Notes: generated by a model from the letters alone, not told the origin. A stretch of 64,000 bases of DNA from Oryza sativa Japonica Group (GCF_034140825.1 NC_089043.1:25718001-25782000), one strand, 5' to 3'. Positions 1 through 13,634 are shown, counted from the stretch's first letter. Made by a program: numbers and translations.

Positions 1-348
1 CGGCGGCGGCGCGGAGGACGGCGAGGGGAGGAAAGTGGGGAGTGACCCCCGGTACGCCGAGATCCACGCGGCGCGGCTCGGCGAGAGCTCGAAGAGGTTG
101 GAGGCGAGCGCGGAGATCAGCTGGAGGAGCGCCTGCGCCCGCGGGAGCGGCGGCAGGAGCGGCAGCAGCGACGGCGATGTAGTTAGGGTTGGTGCAGCGG
201 CAGCGGCAGCGCCCACGGCCGCCGCCGCGCTAGGGTTGCCCTGCGGCGGCGAGGAGGTGGGATTCCCCGCAGCCGGGTTGGGCGGGAGCGACGGCGACGA
301 GGCCGTCAGCCCCAGCCGCGCCGGCGAGGGGTGGTGCGACTGCATCAT
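1..348 (-). CDS. MED4: Mediator complex subunit 4 (MED4), N-terminal part, runs off the left edge
   Basis: The minus-strand frame is open from the ATG at 348 to base 1 (116 codons). It begins MMQSHHPSPARLGLT, continues with a low-complexity Pro/Ala/Ser stretch (about residues 16-65), then an ordered segment around PLPRAQALLQLISALASNLF and AAWISAYRGSLPTFL. The SPARLGLT start and the LPPLPRAQALLQ...SLPTFL block match my memory of plant MED4, a middle-module subunit of Mediator, the nuclear coactivator bridging transcription factors and RNA polymerase II. The first of two adjacent ATGs is taken as start. The gene is divergent from the MSI-like gene. The conserved MED4 coiled coil would lie beyond the edge, so the family call rests on the N-terminus only. 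Confidence 0.72.
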   Translation of the reverse strand, partial: MMQSHHPSPARLGLTASSPSLPPNPAAGNPTSSPPQGNPSAAAAVGAAAAAAPTLTTSPSLLPLLPPLPRAQALLQLISALASNLFELSPSRAAWISAYRGSLPTFLPSPSSAPPP

Positions 349-600
349 CGCGGCGGCGGCGGCGGCGACTGCGGATGCAGGAGACGGACGCGAGGCAGAA
401 GCTACTAGACAAAATTTCCTCTTAATGGGCTAATGGGCCTCCAAATTGTATTATATGGGCTTTACGGCCCATAAAAGCCCATTAACTCGGCCATAAAACA
501 CCATCTCTTCTGACTCCGCCGCATCGTCTCCCCAATCTTTTTGGCGGGAGAGCACCACAGCGCCGCCTCCACTTCCCGCGCAATTCGCAAGAGAAGAGCC
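349..600. promoter_or_regulatory. Shared bidirectional promoter between MED4 and the MSI-like gene
   Basis: Only 252 bp separate the two start codons. At 425-481 there is a cluster of GGGC/GCCC elements in both orientations: ATGGGC at 425, TGGGCC at 434, ATGGGC at 455, GGCCCATAA at 466 and AGCCCATTA at 476. These are site II / UP1-type elements, which are known to bind TCP factors and are typical of housekeeping and proliferation genes in plants. No clear TATA box is seen on either side. Shared control of both genes is inferred. Confidence 0.6.
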
Positions 601-4458
<3,858 letters not shown>

Positions 4459-5276
4459 GGACCTGGCCAACTTCCCTATTCTGTTTCTGTTGCGTCTTTG
4501 GATAGCTTGGTTGGATTGATCATATATTCAGTTAGTAACCTCTAGTAGGCTTTGAGATGCTGTTGTTTAATCAGCTTTCGTTTTCGTTTGACACCTCCAA
4601 TCCAAGGATGGAACATCTTGATGTAGAATGTCCAACTATTTACTACTGTATGCCTTGCCTTGCCTCCACTAATTGATCTTTGGCCTGGTTGCTGTCTGGG
4701 TTGGTGGTGCCCTGATCAACTGTTGTGCGGTGTTTACTGCTACACGTTCACATGCATGCTCGACTTTGTCTTTGTGCATTGCTGATCTGGCATTCAGCTT
4801 GATCGATCGATCGATCGAGTGGTGTTTCATGTTTGGGGGCCTCCATATGTGCATCGGATCAATCATTCGGTGCCTCCTGCATGTGCCACGTTCCGATGTT
4901 CTATGGGTAGTAGTTGTATCGGTAAAAAGCGAGGCGTGGCTGTCCCATCGTGTATGATATGGCACCGTCAATGAGATCTCCTTGGTATTGTACGTGTTCT
5001 TGACGACCTAAAAGCAAAGGCTGAAAAATAAATTTTGATGAAAAAACCCTAATATTGGCTTTAAATTTAAGGTTGAAAATTTAAATTTTAGTTGATAAGT
5101 ATAAATATAAACGAAAAGATGAGCCCCAAATGTCCAATGCCAAGGTGATTAACAACCGAGTTCCCTGTTTGAAACGCCGACGCTGTAGTGCTTCTATTTT
5201 ACAGGGTTTTTCACAGAAGCTCACGTGAAATTGTGACAACACAAGGCTCACAAACCCACCGAAACCCAAAGCCGCT

Positions 5277-5343
5277 ACTCCCTCCGTAAAAAAAATAATA
5301 ATTATTGGTTTGAAGGACTGGGCATTTTTTAGGACGAAGGGAG
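5277..5343. mobile_element. Short Stowaway-type MITE
   Basis: The 5' end CTCCCTCCGT and the 3' end ACGAAGGGAG are inverted copies flanked by TA. The interior is only about 45 bp, so this is a strongly deleted copy. Confidence 0.55.
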
Positions 5344-5699
5344 TATATGCCTGATATGACATGGTGCCGCCGCGGTGCGCACCGGTGGAGGATCGAGAGG
5401 CACCCTGCGTGTGATAGCAGTGAGAGTGATTGTGATTACACCACCGCACCGTGGCCGCTCACGAACAGGAAGCCAACCAGCGTTGCACCCCACTCGTACG
5501 AGCGCAACGAACAAGCCAGAGAGCGAGACCGGGGTTGCCGGTCAACATCGCATCTCGGATTCTCATCAGATCATCTTTTCGTTTCCCTTCCTTTTTGAAA
5601 AAAAAATATATTTGAACAAAAAAAAGGAATTCTTAAGTTTCAAGCACATATAAGATTTAAATTTCGCAACTTAATTTTAAAGGTTTTCATTGTAATATA

Positions 5700-5934
5700 C
5701 TCCCTCCGTTTCGAAATGTTTGATACCATTGATTTTTTAGCACATATTTGACCGTTCGTTTTATTCAAAAACTTTTGTGAGATATGTAAAATTATATGTC
5801 TACATAAAAATATATTTAACAATGAATCAAATGATAGGAAAAGAATTAATAATTACTTAAATTTTTTGAATAAGACGAATGGTCAAACATGTGATAAAAA
5901 GTCAACGGCGTCAAACATTTCGAAACGGAGGGAG
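5700..5934. mobile_element. Stowaway MITE, 235 bp
   Basis: Terminal inverted repeats CTCCCTCCGTTTCGAAATGT and its complement at the right end are flanked by TA at 5698-5699 and 5935-5936. The inner parts also pair (a GACCGTTCG block against CGAATGGTC). This is the typical structure of a Tc1/mariner-type MITE. Confidence 0.88.
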
Positions 5935-6159
5935 TATCTTTTAACATAAGATCTTAAAATATAGAAGTTATATATCCATAAATTTTTTTTGTTGCTTTGC
6001 TTGTTCTTCCACGTTTTTTCAGCCGTGTTTCAAATCATGAGCACTTCTTATGTCTAGTTCAACTGTGAGAGTCGAGTGACACTTAGGGTTATTATCTCCA
6101 ATACAACTGTAAGAGCTGGATGATGCTTAGAGTGTGTTGGTTCATGGGATTCGAATGGA

Positions 6160-6400
6160 TGAGATTTTGGGTTTGTTTGGTTGCTGTCCACACTTTACCA
6201 CAACTGAGGTTATGTGAGTTGTGACAGCCAGAAAAGTGTGATGGACAAATTGCTAACCACAAGCAAAGTTGATAAGAATTAAGAAAATTGAGTCCACAAC
6301 GTGTGAGGCGTGCTAATTGAAAAAGTGTGGTAAGCCATAACCGTGGCAGTGAACCAAACACATGCCTAATAAACTGTGGTGTGGCCAAATGTGACCATAA
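6160..6400. mobile_element. MITE with GTTTGTTTGGTT end
   Basis: The left end GGGTTTGTTTGGTTGCTGTC is answered by GCAGTGAACCAAACACATGC at 6342-6361. Several subterminal GTGTGG/CCACAC motifs occur inside. The family resembles the better-preserved copy at 42190-42470. The exact right border is unclear. Confidence 0.5.
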
Positions 6401-6432
6401 ACTAACCTCGCCTTGGTCGTCATGTTTTCTAT

Positions 6433-6575
6433 GGCCGTGTTTAGTTCACATCAAAATTAGAAGTTTGGTTGAAATTGGAACGATGTGACGGAAAAGTTGG
6501 AAGTGTGTGTAGAAAAGCTTTGATGTGATAGAAAAGTTGAAAGTTTGAAGAAAAATTTTACAACTAAACACGGCC
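6433..6575. mobile_element. MITE, GGCCGTGTTTAG family, copy A
   Basis: Terminal repeats GGCCGTGTTTAGTT and AACTAAACACGGCC bound 143 bp, flanked on both sides by TAT. The interior carries the family signature GATGTGACGGAAAAGTTG and TGATAGAAAAGTTGAAAG. Five relatives in varying decay lie at 10885, 11517, 15617, 29438 and 41180. Confidence 0.82.
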
Positions 6576-6736
6576 TATGTTGGTTCATGGGCGAAAGTAA
6601 GATATGACCATTCACATTTGAATATCTCACGAAGATGTTTGAAAAGACCATCCTTCAAAATTGGCTTATATTTAGTCTATTATATTGACAATTAACATAT
6701 TTTGTTATTAATTAAACTAATTTATTCACCCCTATC

Positions 6737-7303
6737 TAGTGGTGAAAACGGTACGGAAACGGACGGAAACCATCTTTATCGTTTTCGTTTTCATTTTTTT
6801 TTTGGAATCAGAATCGGAATCGGAAACTCTGGATACGAAAACGGAATCGAATATTATCGAAATGAAAATGGACCGGTGCGAATACTACAACGAAAATTTA
6901 TCGGAATAAAAAAAACTCAAACTGATAAATCCAATTGTTTAAAAGAGTAATGTTGTTGATAAATCCCAATGTAGGAAGAAAAATATTCTTATGTAATTTT
7001 AGATTTGCATAACAAATATTTTTTAAAAAAATAACAGCCAAACACTATGGTATAGACTATTTAGTGCTTAAAAAAGAATTCAGGATATTTCAGTCACAAA
7101 ATTTTCAGTAATTCCGAGAAAATTTCCGAAAAGTTTCCGACCGATTCCGAGTTCCGACGGAAAATGCCCTTATCATTTTTGATTCCGTTTTCGAGAAAAT
7201 ATTTCCGAATACGTTTCCATTTCAAAAAAAAACTCCGACCAACAGATTCAGTTTTCAAAAATAGGTCTGGAATCCGAAAGTTTCCGTCCTGTTTTCACCC
7301 CTA
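6737..7303. mobile_element. Ac/Ds-like hAT element, non-autonomous, 567 bp
   Basis: The left end TAGTGGTGAAAACGGTACGG and the right end, read inverted, TAGGGGTGAAAACAGGACGG form terminal inverted repeats. They closely resemble the maize Ac end as I recall it (TAGGGATGAAAACGGTCGG). The flanking 8-mers CCCCTATC and CCCTCATC agree at 6 of 8 positions, fitting an aged 8-bp hAT duplication. Many ACGGAAAC/GTTTCCG-type subterminal motifs crowd both ends, as in Ac. The interior is AT-rich and has no transposase frame, so it could move only with help from elsewhere. Confidence 0.72.
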
Positions 7304-7772
7304 CCCTCATCCATCCAACTTACTGTAAGAAACAACTGCATCATCCTATCGGACGAACCAAACAACTCACCCTTAATCAATGCACTTACTGCCACGTTAA
7401 TCAAAGCACTTTAATTACTCCTATGTCCAGGTAGTACGGAGTATACGTACGAGGCGGGGCTGGCTGGGCACTGCGCACCTCTGCGCGCTCTGCAGCTGCT
7501 CCCGTGTGGTCAAGTCTCAGCCGTCCTCCGCGCGTCGCCCGCGTAGCTCATCACAACCCCGTACCCACCCAAAACACTCCACCAAAACGCTGCCACGCCC
7601 TATGCTATGCTTTCGGGAAACGCGAGGTGCTACGCTACCCCGCGTACGATGCTACTCCTCGCTGCTCGGGAGCGTACTGCTCTCCGCAGTCGGCATCTCC
7701 ATCGCAACTGTTCATACTCATCACCCTACTCTTATGCATTGGGGACTAGCAGGAGGAGGAGTACTCCTAGTA

Positions 7773-8010
7773 CTCCCTCCGTAAAGAAAAAAAAATCAAA
7801 CCTTAGATTTCCGTATCCTATTTTAACTGTCCGTCTTATATGATATTTTTTATAATTCGTATTTTTATTGTTGTTAGATGATTAAACATGATTAATATTT
7901 TATACGTGACTTGTCTTTTTATTTTTTTTATATTTTTTTCAAATAATACGGACGGTCAAACGTTGGGCACGGAAATCAAAGTTTGTCTTCTTTTTTTTAG
8001 ACGGAGGGAG
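7773..8010. mobile_element. Stowaway MITE, 238 bp
   Basis: CTCCCTCCGT at the left and ACGGAGGGAG at the right, with TA at 7771-7772 and 8011-8012. The interior (TTGTTGTTAGATGATTAAAC, ACTGTCCGTCTTATATGA) is shared with the copies at 8864 and 15140, so all three belong to one subfamily. Confidence 0.87.
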
Positions 8011-8072
8011 TACTGGACTAGTGGTGGTAGGAGGAGTAATTGTGGTGGTGACAATCGGTGGTAGTAATAAAA

Positions 8073-8606
8073 GAGCGAATACAATAGGAGACTATAAGTC
8101 AGCTATAAGCATGTATGGAGGAGAGGAGAGAAGAGAAGGGAAGAGAGAAACAAAACCGGCTATAGATTTATAGTCAGCTGCAGCACGAACTCCAATATAA
8201 TACGTTTATGTGTATGAGAGATGAGAACATAAATTAACGGTGTAATATATGCTTAGAGCACCCGCAATGGTAAAGTAAGGTGCTCTCTATAAAACATGTA
8301 CATCTCAGCAATAGACTAGATTAATAGTAAACCACCTTAATAATATGTCTATATAGGTATCTATAACTCTCTCATGCATTGCCTCATTTTTCTCTATAGA
8401 CTATCTCTAAGTTAGTAGATAGCTTTACTCTATCTTTTTATTTAATATCTTTCAAGTAGGAAAATATGCTGACATGGATCTCTTGTAGAGAGCCTATAGA
8501 TAACCATTGTGGGTGTCCTTATATAGATAACTATCACATAAATGAGCTATTAGATTAATAATAGATGATTTAGAGCTCATAGTTAGCTATACTGTTAAAC
8601 TTGCTC
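8073..8606. mobile_element. Tourist-like MITE (GAGCAGG family), host of a second MITE
   Basis: The left end GAGCGAATACAATAGG and right end TTAAACTTGCTC match the family copies at 22618 and 30670 (GAGCAGGTACAATAG...CTTGCTC, TAA duplication). The interior features shared with the 22618 copy (GGCTATAGATTTATAG, CAGCACGAACTCCAA, TTTAGAGCT) lie on either side of an insertion at 8256-8518. Confidence 0.7.
8256..8518. mobile_element. Tourist-like MITE nested inside the 8073-8606 element, 263 bp
   Basis: Ends GAGCACCCGCAATGG and CCATTGTGGGTGTCC are inverted repeats flanked by TTA at 8253-8255 and 8519-8521. The three-base TTA duplication is diagnostic of PIF/Harbinger-type insertion. Removing the 263 bp and one TTA restores continuity of the outer element. 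Confidence 0.78.
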
Positions 8607-8863
8607 GTAGGCCGTGGCATGCCGCGCTTTAATTGGCAGGGAAAACCGGACGGGACGGGGGCCCAAATCGAGGGAAGCAGGCGTGCCCCCACGCCGGCAA
8701 TGCAATGCAATTTGCCACCAGCCCAGCCAGCCAAGCCAAAGCAACCGCGTCGCGTCGCGTGTAGCTTGCACCTCCGCCGGCTTTGCCAATGCCACCATCA
8801 ATTCACGTGCTACTCCTCCTACCAGTATCCAGTCCACCTGCCTCGCTGGTCTCTACGGGTCCA

Positions 8864-9097
8864 CTCCCTCCCTCTCAAAAAAAGACAAACCCTGATTTTC
8901 GTGTCCAACATAACCATTCGTCTTATTTAAAAAAATTATGAAAAAAATTAAAAAGACAAGTCACGCATAAAATATTAATTATGTTTTATCATCTAACAAC
9001 AATAAAAATACGAATTATAAAAAAATTTTATATAAGACGGACAGTCAAAGTTAGACACGGAAACCTAAGGTTTGCCTTTTTTTTTGGACGGAGGGAG
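8864..9097. mobile_element. Stowaway MITE, 234 bp, same subfamily as 7773 and 15140
   Basis: The right end GGACGGAGGGAG is followed by TA. The left end CTCCCTCCCTCTC has drifted and its flanking TA reads CA. The interior contains ACAAGTCACGCATAAAATAT and AACAACAATAAAAATACG, the reverse complement of interior blocks of the 7773 copy. Confidence 0.8.
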
Positions 9098-9104
9098 TAT
9101 TTGG

Positions 9105-9314
9105 ACAGCTTTTAACTGCTATAAATTCTCTCAGAATTAAGACTTTGGGAAGCTTTTAACTGCTGTAGGTTCCCTCAGAATTAAGACCTCCAGTAAACAG
9201 TCTAGCTTTTTATTCAGATTATAAGAAGTTGTAGTTGTAAAATTCATAAAATAAACTAGAAATCAGAAGCTGAGAAACCCAACTTTTCCAGATTCTTATA
9301 AGCTTCTCAAAATC
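9105..9314. repeat. AGCTTTTAACTGC / AGCTTCTCA repeat region, possible degraded MITE
   Basis: A direct duplication (AGCTTTTAACTGCT...CTCAGAATTAAGAC) occurs at 9110-9147 and 9151-9187. The right part ends with AGATTCTTATAAGCTTCTCA, which can pair with ATTCAGATTATAAGAAG-type sequence at 9213-9230. A related region with the same AGAAGCTG, AAAATAAACTAGAA blocks lies at 53500-53715. Confidence 0.4.
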
Positions 9315-9317
9315 TTA

Positions 9318-9431
9318 GGGGGTGTTTGGGAGAGAGGGACTAAACTTTAGCCCCGGGACTTATGTTTTTGAGAGAGGGGCTAAAGTTGCTAAGGACTTAT
9401 GGTTTTTAGCCCCGCTCTCCCAAACACCCCC
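9318..9431. mobile_element. Tourist-like MITE, 114 bp
   Basis: Terminal inverted repeats GGGGGTGTTTGGGAGAG and CTCTCCCAAACACCCCC (17 of 17 pairing) are bounded by TTA at 9315-9317 and 9432-9434. Inside are inverted GGGGCTAAA / TTTAGCCCC blocks. The right-hand TTA is also the left duplication of the next element. Confidence 0.85.
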
Positions 9432-9434
9432 TTA

Positions 9435-10364
9435 GGCCATCCACAGTGGGTACCCCGAGCGTGTCTCTGCTCACGACCGTCGCCGATCCGTCTGTTTGCC
9501 ATCCCCCAGCAGAGGGGCGCGTCTCCCAACGCTCCTCGGTCGCTTTTCGTCGAGCCACGGAGCTAGAGAACGCGTTGGGCAATGTCGTGGCTTGAGGACA
9601 CGGCTCCCGCACCTGATTTTTCCCCTTTCACCTTTGGCCTCTTTGCTGGGACTGGGAGGCCCATGGCGGTGGGAAGGAGACGGAGTTGGCGATGACAACG
9701 ACCGGCGACGACCCCGCGATGGAGATTGCTCGGCGACAACCCCGCGCTGCTCGCCGTCCGCCACCGCGCTCGGCGAGAGAGAAGGAGAGGTGACGACGGG
9801 TGGCGCAAGATAGAGAGAGAGAGAGGAGAGAGGCGACGGCGACGACCAGATCCGGCCACCGCGCGTCGCGGCAGTCGTCGGCCTCCAGCCGGCGACGTGC
9901 GGAGGGCTTCCTCGCGCGGCCGCGGTGACCAGATCTGGCGCAAGCTGTCGGCGGCGCACCGGTGGCTTGGGAGGGCGCAGGCTATCGGCGCGGCGGCGGC
10001 TGGGGAGGGCGAAGAGGGAGGCGACCGCGGTGGCTGGGGAGGGCGAGGATGGAGGCGAAAGGCAACGTGCACGAGAGAGAGGGAGAGATTGGCGATGCGC
10101 GCGTGAGAGAGAGAGAGGAGAAGCGTCGGTGCGGTGGGGAAAAAATTGTCATCAGTGGGCTGGAGGATAGAGAAGGGTAGTATAGGAAAATACCAAATAT
10201 GGGCTTTTTGGTTGGGATACCCATTGTGGGCTTGAGTGTCTTCATCCAGTTGCCTTATATTTTGAGGAGCCCATCCAGGGATACCCTCCATTGCGAGCTG
10301 AGTTCCCCTGAAGTGTCCTCAGTTAGTGAGGACACTCTAGGAGTGTCTCAGATTGTGGATGCTC
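9435..10364. mobile_element. Tourist-like element with a GC-rich interior, about 930 bp
   Basis: The left end GGCCATCCACAGTGGG and the inverted right end GAGCATCCACAATC are imperfect repeats, with TTA at 9432-9434 and 10365-10367. The interior from about 9440 to 10140 is markedly GC-rich, unlike ordinary MITEs. It carries overlapping open frames on both strands (longest 242 codons, minus, 9563-10291) of Arg/Pro/Ser-rich composition with no family features. Captured host sequence is one explanation; I cannot name a donor. Confidence 0.6.
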
Positions 10365-10884
10365 TTAAGCCAAACAGATCCTACAACATGTTGCAAACGT
10401 CACTCCACAACCTAGATGTGAGTGGTGGTCCGGTGAGCAATTAAAGTTCGCTAGCTGCCCACATTGATCACCACTGTAGAGGGTCACTACTGGTGCCCAA
10501 CAACCCGGTGTATGTGTATCCAACCATTTCTGGATGTTGCCTATTACCAACTCTGGACTTTGTATACTCATCGGAGCTAGATACTCCTAGATTACTAGCC
10601 AACCAAGTAAGCACGGTATATGGAGTACTACCGAAGAACAACACAGGAGTGAGTATTTGTGGCGTGTGGCATGCACTAGAGTTGTTGTTCCACATGTAAC
10701 GAAATATGGGCATCACACACCATCACTTGGCCCACTTGGGTATGTTCGCCGCAGGTTTGAGACTGTCGCTTTACTTTTCCACGTCACAGTTGTCAGATGA
10801 CAACGTAGAGTATTGCAAAAACATAGTACTGCAAAAAAACTGAAAAAAAGATACAGAGTATTACAACTACATTACGCGAAAATA

Positions 10885-11020
10885 CGGCTGTGTTTAGTTC
10901 CTAAAAAAAATTAAAAGTTTGAAAAAAAAAGTTGAAAGTTTATATGTGTAAGAAAGTTTTAGATGTGATGTGATGAAAAGTTGAAAGTCTGGGGTAGTTG
11001 GGGGTGAACTAAACACGGCC
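10885..11020. mobile_element. MITE, GGCCGTGTTTAG family, copy B
   Basis: CGGCTGTGTTTAGTTC at the left and GAACTAAACACGGCC at the right, with TA on both sides (10883-10884 and 11021-11022). The interior GATGTGATGTGATGAAAAG is the family signature. Confidence 0.82.
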
Positions 11021-11516
11021 TACATATCTAAAATAGAGTATTAAAAAAAGAAAAATATACAGGATTGATGTAGTCACTCAAAGAGACATAGACCCATGGA
11101 CGCAACACTAGCCGCTCAAAGAGATGGACATTAATGGCACAACCACCTCCTAATCATAAGCTCTGGTTTCCCTCACCGCCAGTATCAACCCACCGCCCTC
11201 CTCTATCCCCATGGCTCAGGCGTCTATCCGCCCGTGTCCACTGGCGCATCCCATGGCTACCTCTCTGAGCCCAACGAGACAACCCCCCGCTCTAACCCAG
11301 AATCTAAAATCCTAACTCGCCAGGCTAGTTGTCGGAGCACGAATCACGAAGCAAATTCTAAGGTTAGAAATTTACAAGGTTTTGGACCCAACTTTCTAGT
11401 ATCAACAGAAATTTAGCAATTCATTACAAATTTACCCTTATTTCGTGATAAAAAGAGTAAATCAATCAAACCAAACACGTTTATATGCCTGTAAGGTAAA
11501 AACTTCGTTACTTTAA

Positions 11517-11645
11517 GGCCGTGCCGTGTTTAGATGCGAAGTTTGAATCCCAAAAACATCACATCAAATTTTTCTACACATACAAACTTTCAATTTTTCC
11601 GTCACATTGTTCTAATTTTAATAAAAGTTGAAGTAAACACACCCC
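11517..11645. mobile_element. MITE, GGCCGTGTTTAG family, copy C
   Basis: The left end GGCCGTGCCGTGTTTAGATG contains an internal CCGTG duplication. The right end is GTAAACACACCCC. The interior is the reverse complement of copy A (CACATCAAATTTTTCTACAC). Borders are approximate. Confidence 0.65.
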
Positions 11646-12248
11646 AAGTTTTTTTAAAAAAATAGTGGGCCTTCTGCCACTGGCCCGGCCCGGTGGTTTT
11701 GCTCAGGTCCAGTCCGTACATTGGTCTAGAGCTACCGACCGAGAAGAGGCTCCGACCTCCGAGACCGCAGGTGATGCTGCCAGCTACTACTGACCGTACG
11801 TTTGCATTGCAGCGCAGGTCGAATCGGCCTGTCTGCGATGGAGAAAGTGAGACAGGGAGGTGGGTGCCCAAGCTGAGCAGCAGCGACGACTGACACCACT
11901 CAACTCTTGGATTTGCTGCAGATTTCGCCAGTTAAGCAGTAATCTCTTCGTTCTAAAATAAACTAAACCCGTACTAGTATGATACTCCTTCCATTCCAAA
12001 AGACAAGCAACCTATTACTAGGATGTTACGCAGAGAAATTACATCCTAATATTATATCCTAATATTATATTCTAGATTCATTATACGGGATCAGGTACCG
12101 AGTTTGGTTTATTTTAATGATGAGAGTACAGTACTAGGCGTAGTTGTAGTAGCAGTCCGGTGATGTCTCCCCTTGGGAGGGAACCTGTGCAGCTTGCTTG
12201 CATGGTTCCTGAGATACTCCCTCCATATGAAAAAAAAATATTTTCTTC

Positions 12249-12391
12249 CTCCCGTTTCATAATGTAAGTAGTATTTCCCACATTCATATTATTATTAATG
12301 AATCTAGAGATATATATATCTATCTAGATTCATTACCATCAATATGAATATAGGAAATGCTAGAATGACTTACATTGTGAAACGGAGGGAG
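12249..12391. mobile_element. Stowaway MITE with a near-palindromic interior
   Basis: TCCCGTTTCATAATGTAAG at the left pairs with CTTACATTGTGAAACGGAGG at the right, followed by GAG and TA at 12392-12393. The centre (TGAATCTAGAGATATATAT / ATATCTATCTAGATTCA) also pairs. Same subfamily as 32493-32642. Confidence 0.78.
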
Positions 12392-12393
12392 TA

Positions 12394-12742
12394 GGACCCA
12401 TTTGAATCGTAAGAATAAAAAAAGGGGGAATATGAAAAACAAATTCTGACAGGAATGTAAGTATAAAACAGATGATTACAAAACACAGGAATGATCGTTT
12501 GATTGGACCACAGGAAAAACACAGAAATCGGATGGGAGAGATAGACTCAAAGGATTCTTACCGAGAGGTTTGACCTCTCGCTAAGTTTTCTCCAAAAACT
12601 ATATGCAATAAGCCATTCCATAGGAATTTTGTAGGATTTGGTAAACTTCAATCCTTTGAATCAAAGGGCTACATAGGAAAATTTCCTATAGGATTTCAAT
12701 ACTATGAAATTCCTTCATAATTCCTTTGATTCAAAGGAACCC
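12394..12742. mobile_element. Tourist-like MITE, GGGTCCCTTTGAATC family
   Basis: The left end GGACCCATTTGAATCG and right end TTTGATTCAAAGGAACCC are inverted repeats; TTA follows the right end. It begins directly after the TA of the preceding Stowaway copy, so two elements abut. The copies at 19256 and 20480 share the blocks AAAACACAGGAAT, GATAGACTCAAAG and the inverted end AGGAATTTT. Confidence 0.75.
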
Positions 12743-12765
12743 TTAATTTTAGTTATAAAACTGGA

Positions 12766-12980
12766 TATATATACATATACATATATATATATATATACAT
12801 ATACATATAGATATATATACATATACATATACATATATATATATACATATACATATACATATATATACATATACATATACATATAGATATATATATACAT
12901 ATACATATACATATATATATGTATATATATGTATGTATATATATATATATGTATATATGTATGTATGTATATATGTATAG
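12766..12980. repeat. TATACA-type microsatellite tract
   Basis: About 215 bp of TATATA, TACATA and TAGATA units, changing to TATGTATG at the right, so the tract is partly self-complementary. The apparent frames across it (Tyr/Ile/Met/His runs) are a by-product of the repeat. Confidence 0.95.
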
Positions 12981-13252
12981 GTAAATTAACTGGTGCTACA
13001 TGGAGTATGGGCTCCAAGATTCAAATTGAGTATATACCCAATTTAATGAGTATGAATTTTTTTTAAATGTTTAGATATGAACATTAACTTCTTTACTAAC
13101 AAGTTCAAACAAGTTTGAACTAAGTTTGAACTTTTTTTTTTGTTAGATTTTTGTTCTAGGTATATAACATCCAAACATATAATTAGTTAGGTATGTAATA
13201 ATGAATTGTGAAATAAAGTTGAGTTTGAGTTGTTTTGTTGTTAGGTATTTGT
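12981..13252. mobile_element. Micron-like MITE, left part only
   Basis: From GGTAAATTAACTGGTGC this stretch is closely similar to 42860-43132, with only scattered differences. The match stops at GTATTTGTATGAAT, after which a TA/TG microsatellite (13257-13297) begins. It therefore lies between two TA-rich microsatellites. A rice MITE family named Micron is known to insert in TA microsatellites and is about 390 bp; this copy lacks the right third. Confidence 0.65.
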
Positions 13253-13253
13253 A

Positions 13254-13256
<3 letters not shown>

Positions 13257-13296
<40 letters not shown>

Positions 13297-13297
13297 T
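13257..13297. repeat. TA/TG microsatellite
   Basis: A run of about 12 TA units grading into TG units directly right of the truncated Micron-like copy. Confidence 0.93.
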
Positions 13298-13457
13298 CAG
13301 ATTTCTAGTTAGGATTTGATTTTCCATGAAGCGGAGATCGGCAGGTGAGAAGCGAGAAGCTGCATTGGTGATGGCAGAGTGTTGCAACAGAGGGTGTAGT
13401 ACTGTGGTATGGCTGTCTGCACTGCGTTGCAGTATCTGTCTTATTACGAAATTGTTA

Positions 13458-13570
13458 CTCCCTCCGTTTCAATCCAAGCACTTGCAGCATTTGGAATTTA
13501 AACTAAATGCTTATTCACTTTATTACGAAATGAATCTTACCAATATTGGCAATACTAAAAATTAGCATTT
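13458..13570. mobile_element. Stowaway left end, no right partner seen
   Basis: TA followed by CTCCCTCCGTTTCAATCCAA is a Stowaway start. No matching right end appears before the next complete element at 13635, so this is a fragment with an uncertain right border. Confidence 0.5.
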
Positions 13571-13634
13571 TTGGTGCTATCAAATTTTGGTAGCGAAAAG
13601 TATGTTTAGTTTAGAACCTTTCCAAAGTTTGGTA

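Noticed and set aside
5034-5044. AAAACCCTAA as a telomeric remnant
   Set aside because: A single unit only; no tandem array.
9563-10291. 242-codon minus frame as a host gene
   Set aside because: It lies wholly within a transposon-bounded segment, has low-complexity composition, no splice logic and no domain; kept only as possible captured sequence.
12704-13017. Tyr/Ile/Met-rich frames on both strands
   Set aside because: They are translations of the TATACA microsatellite.
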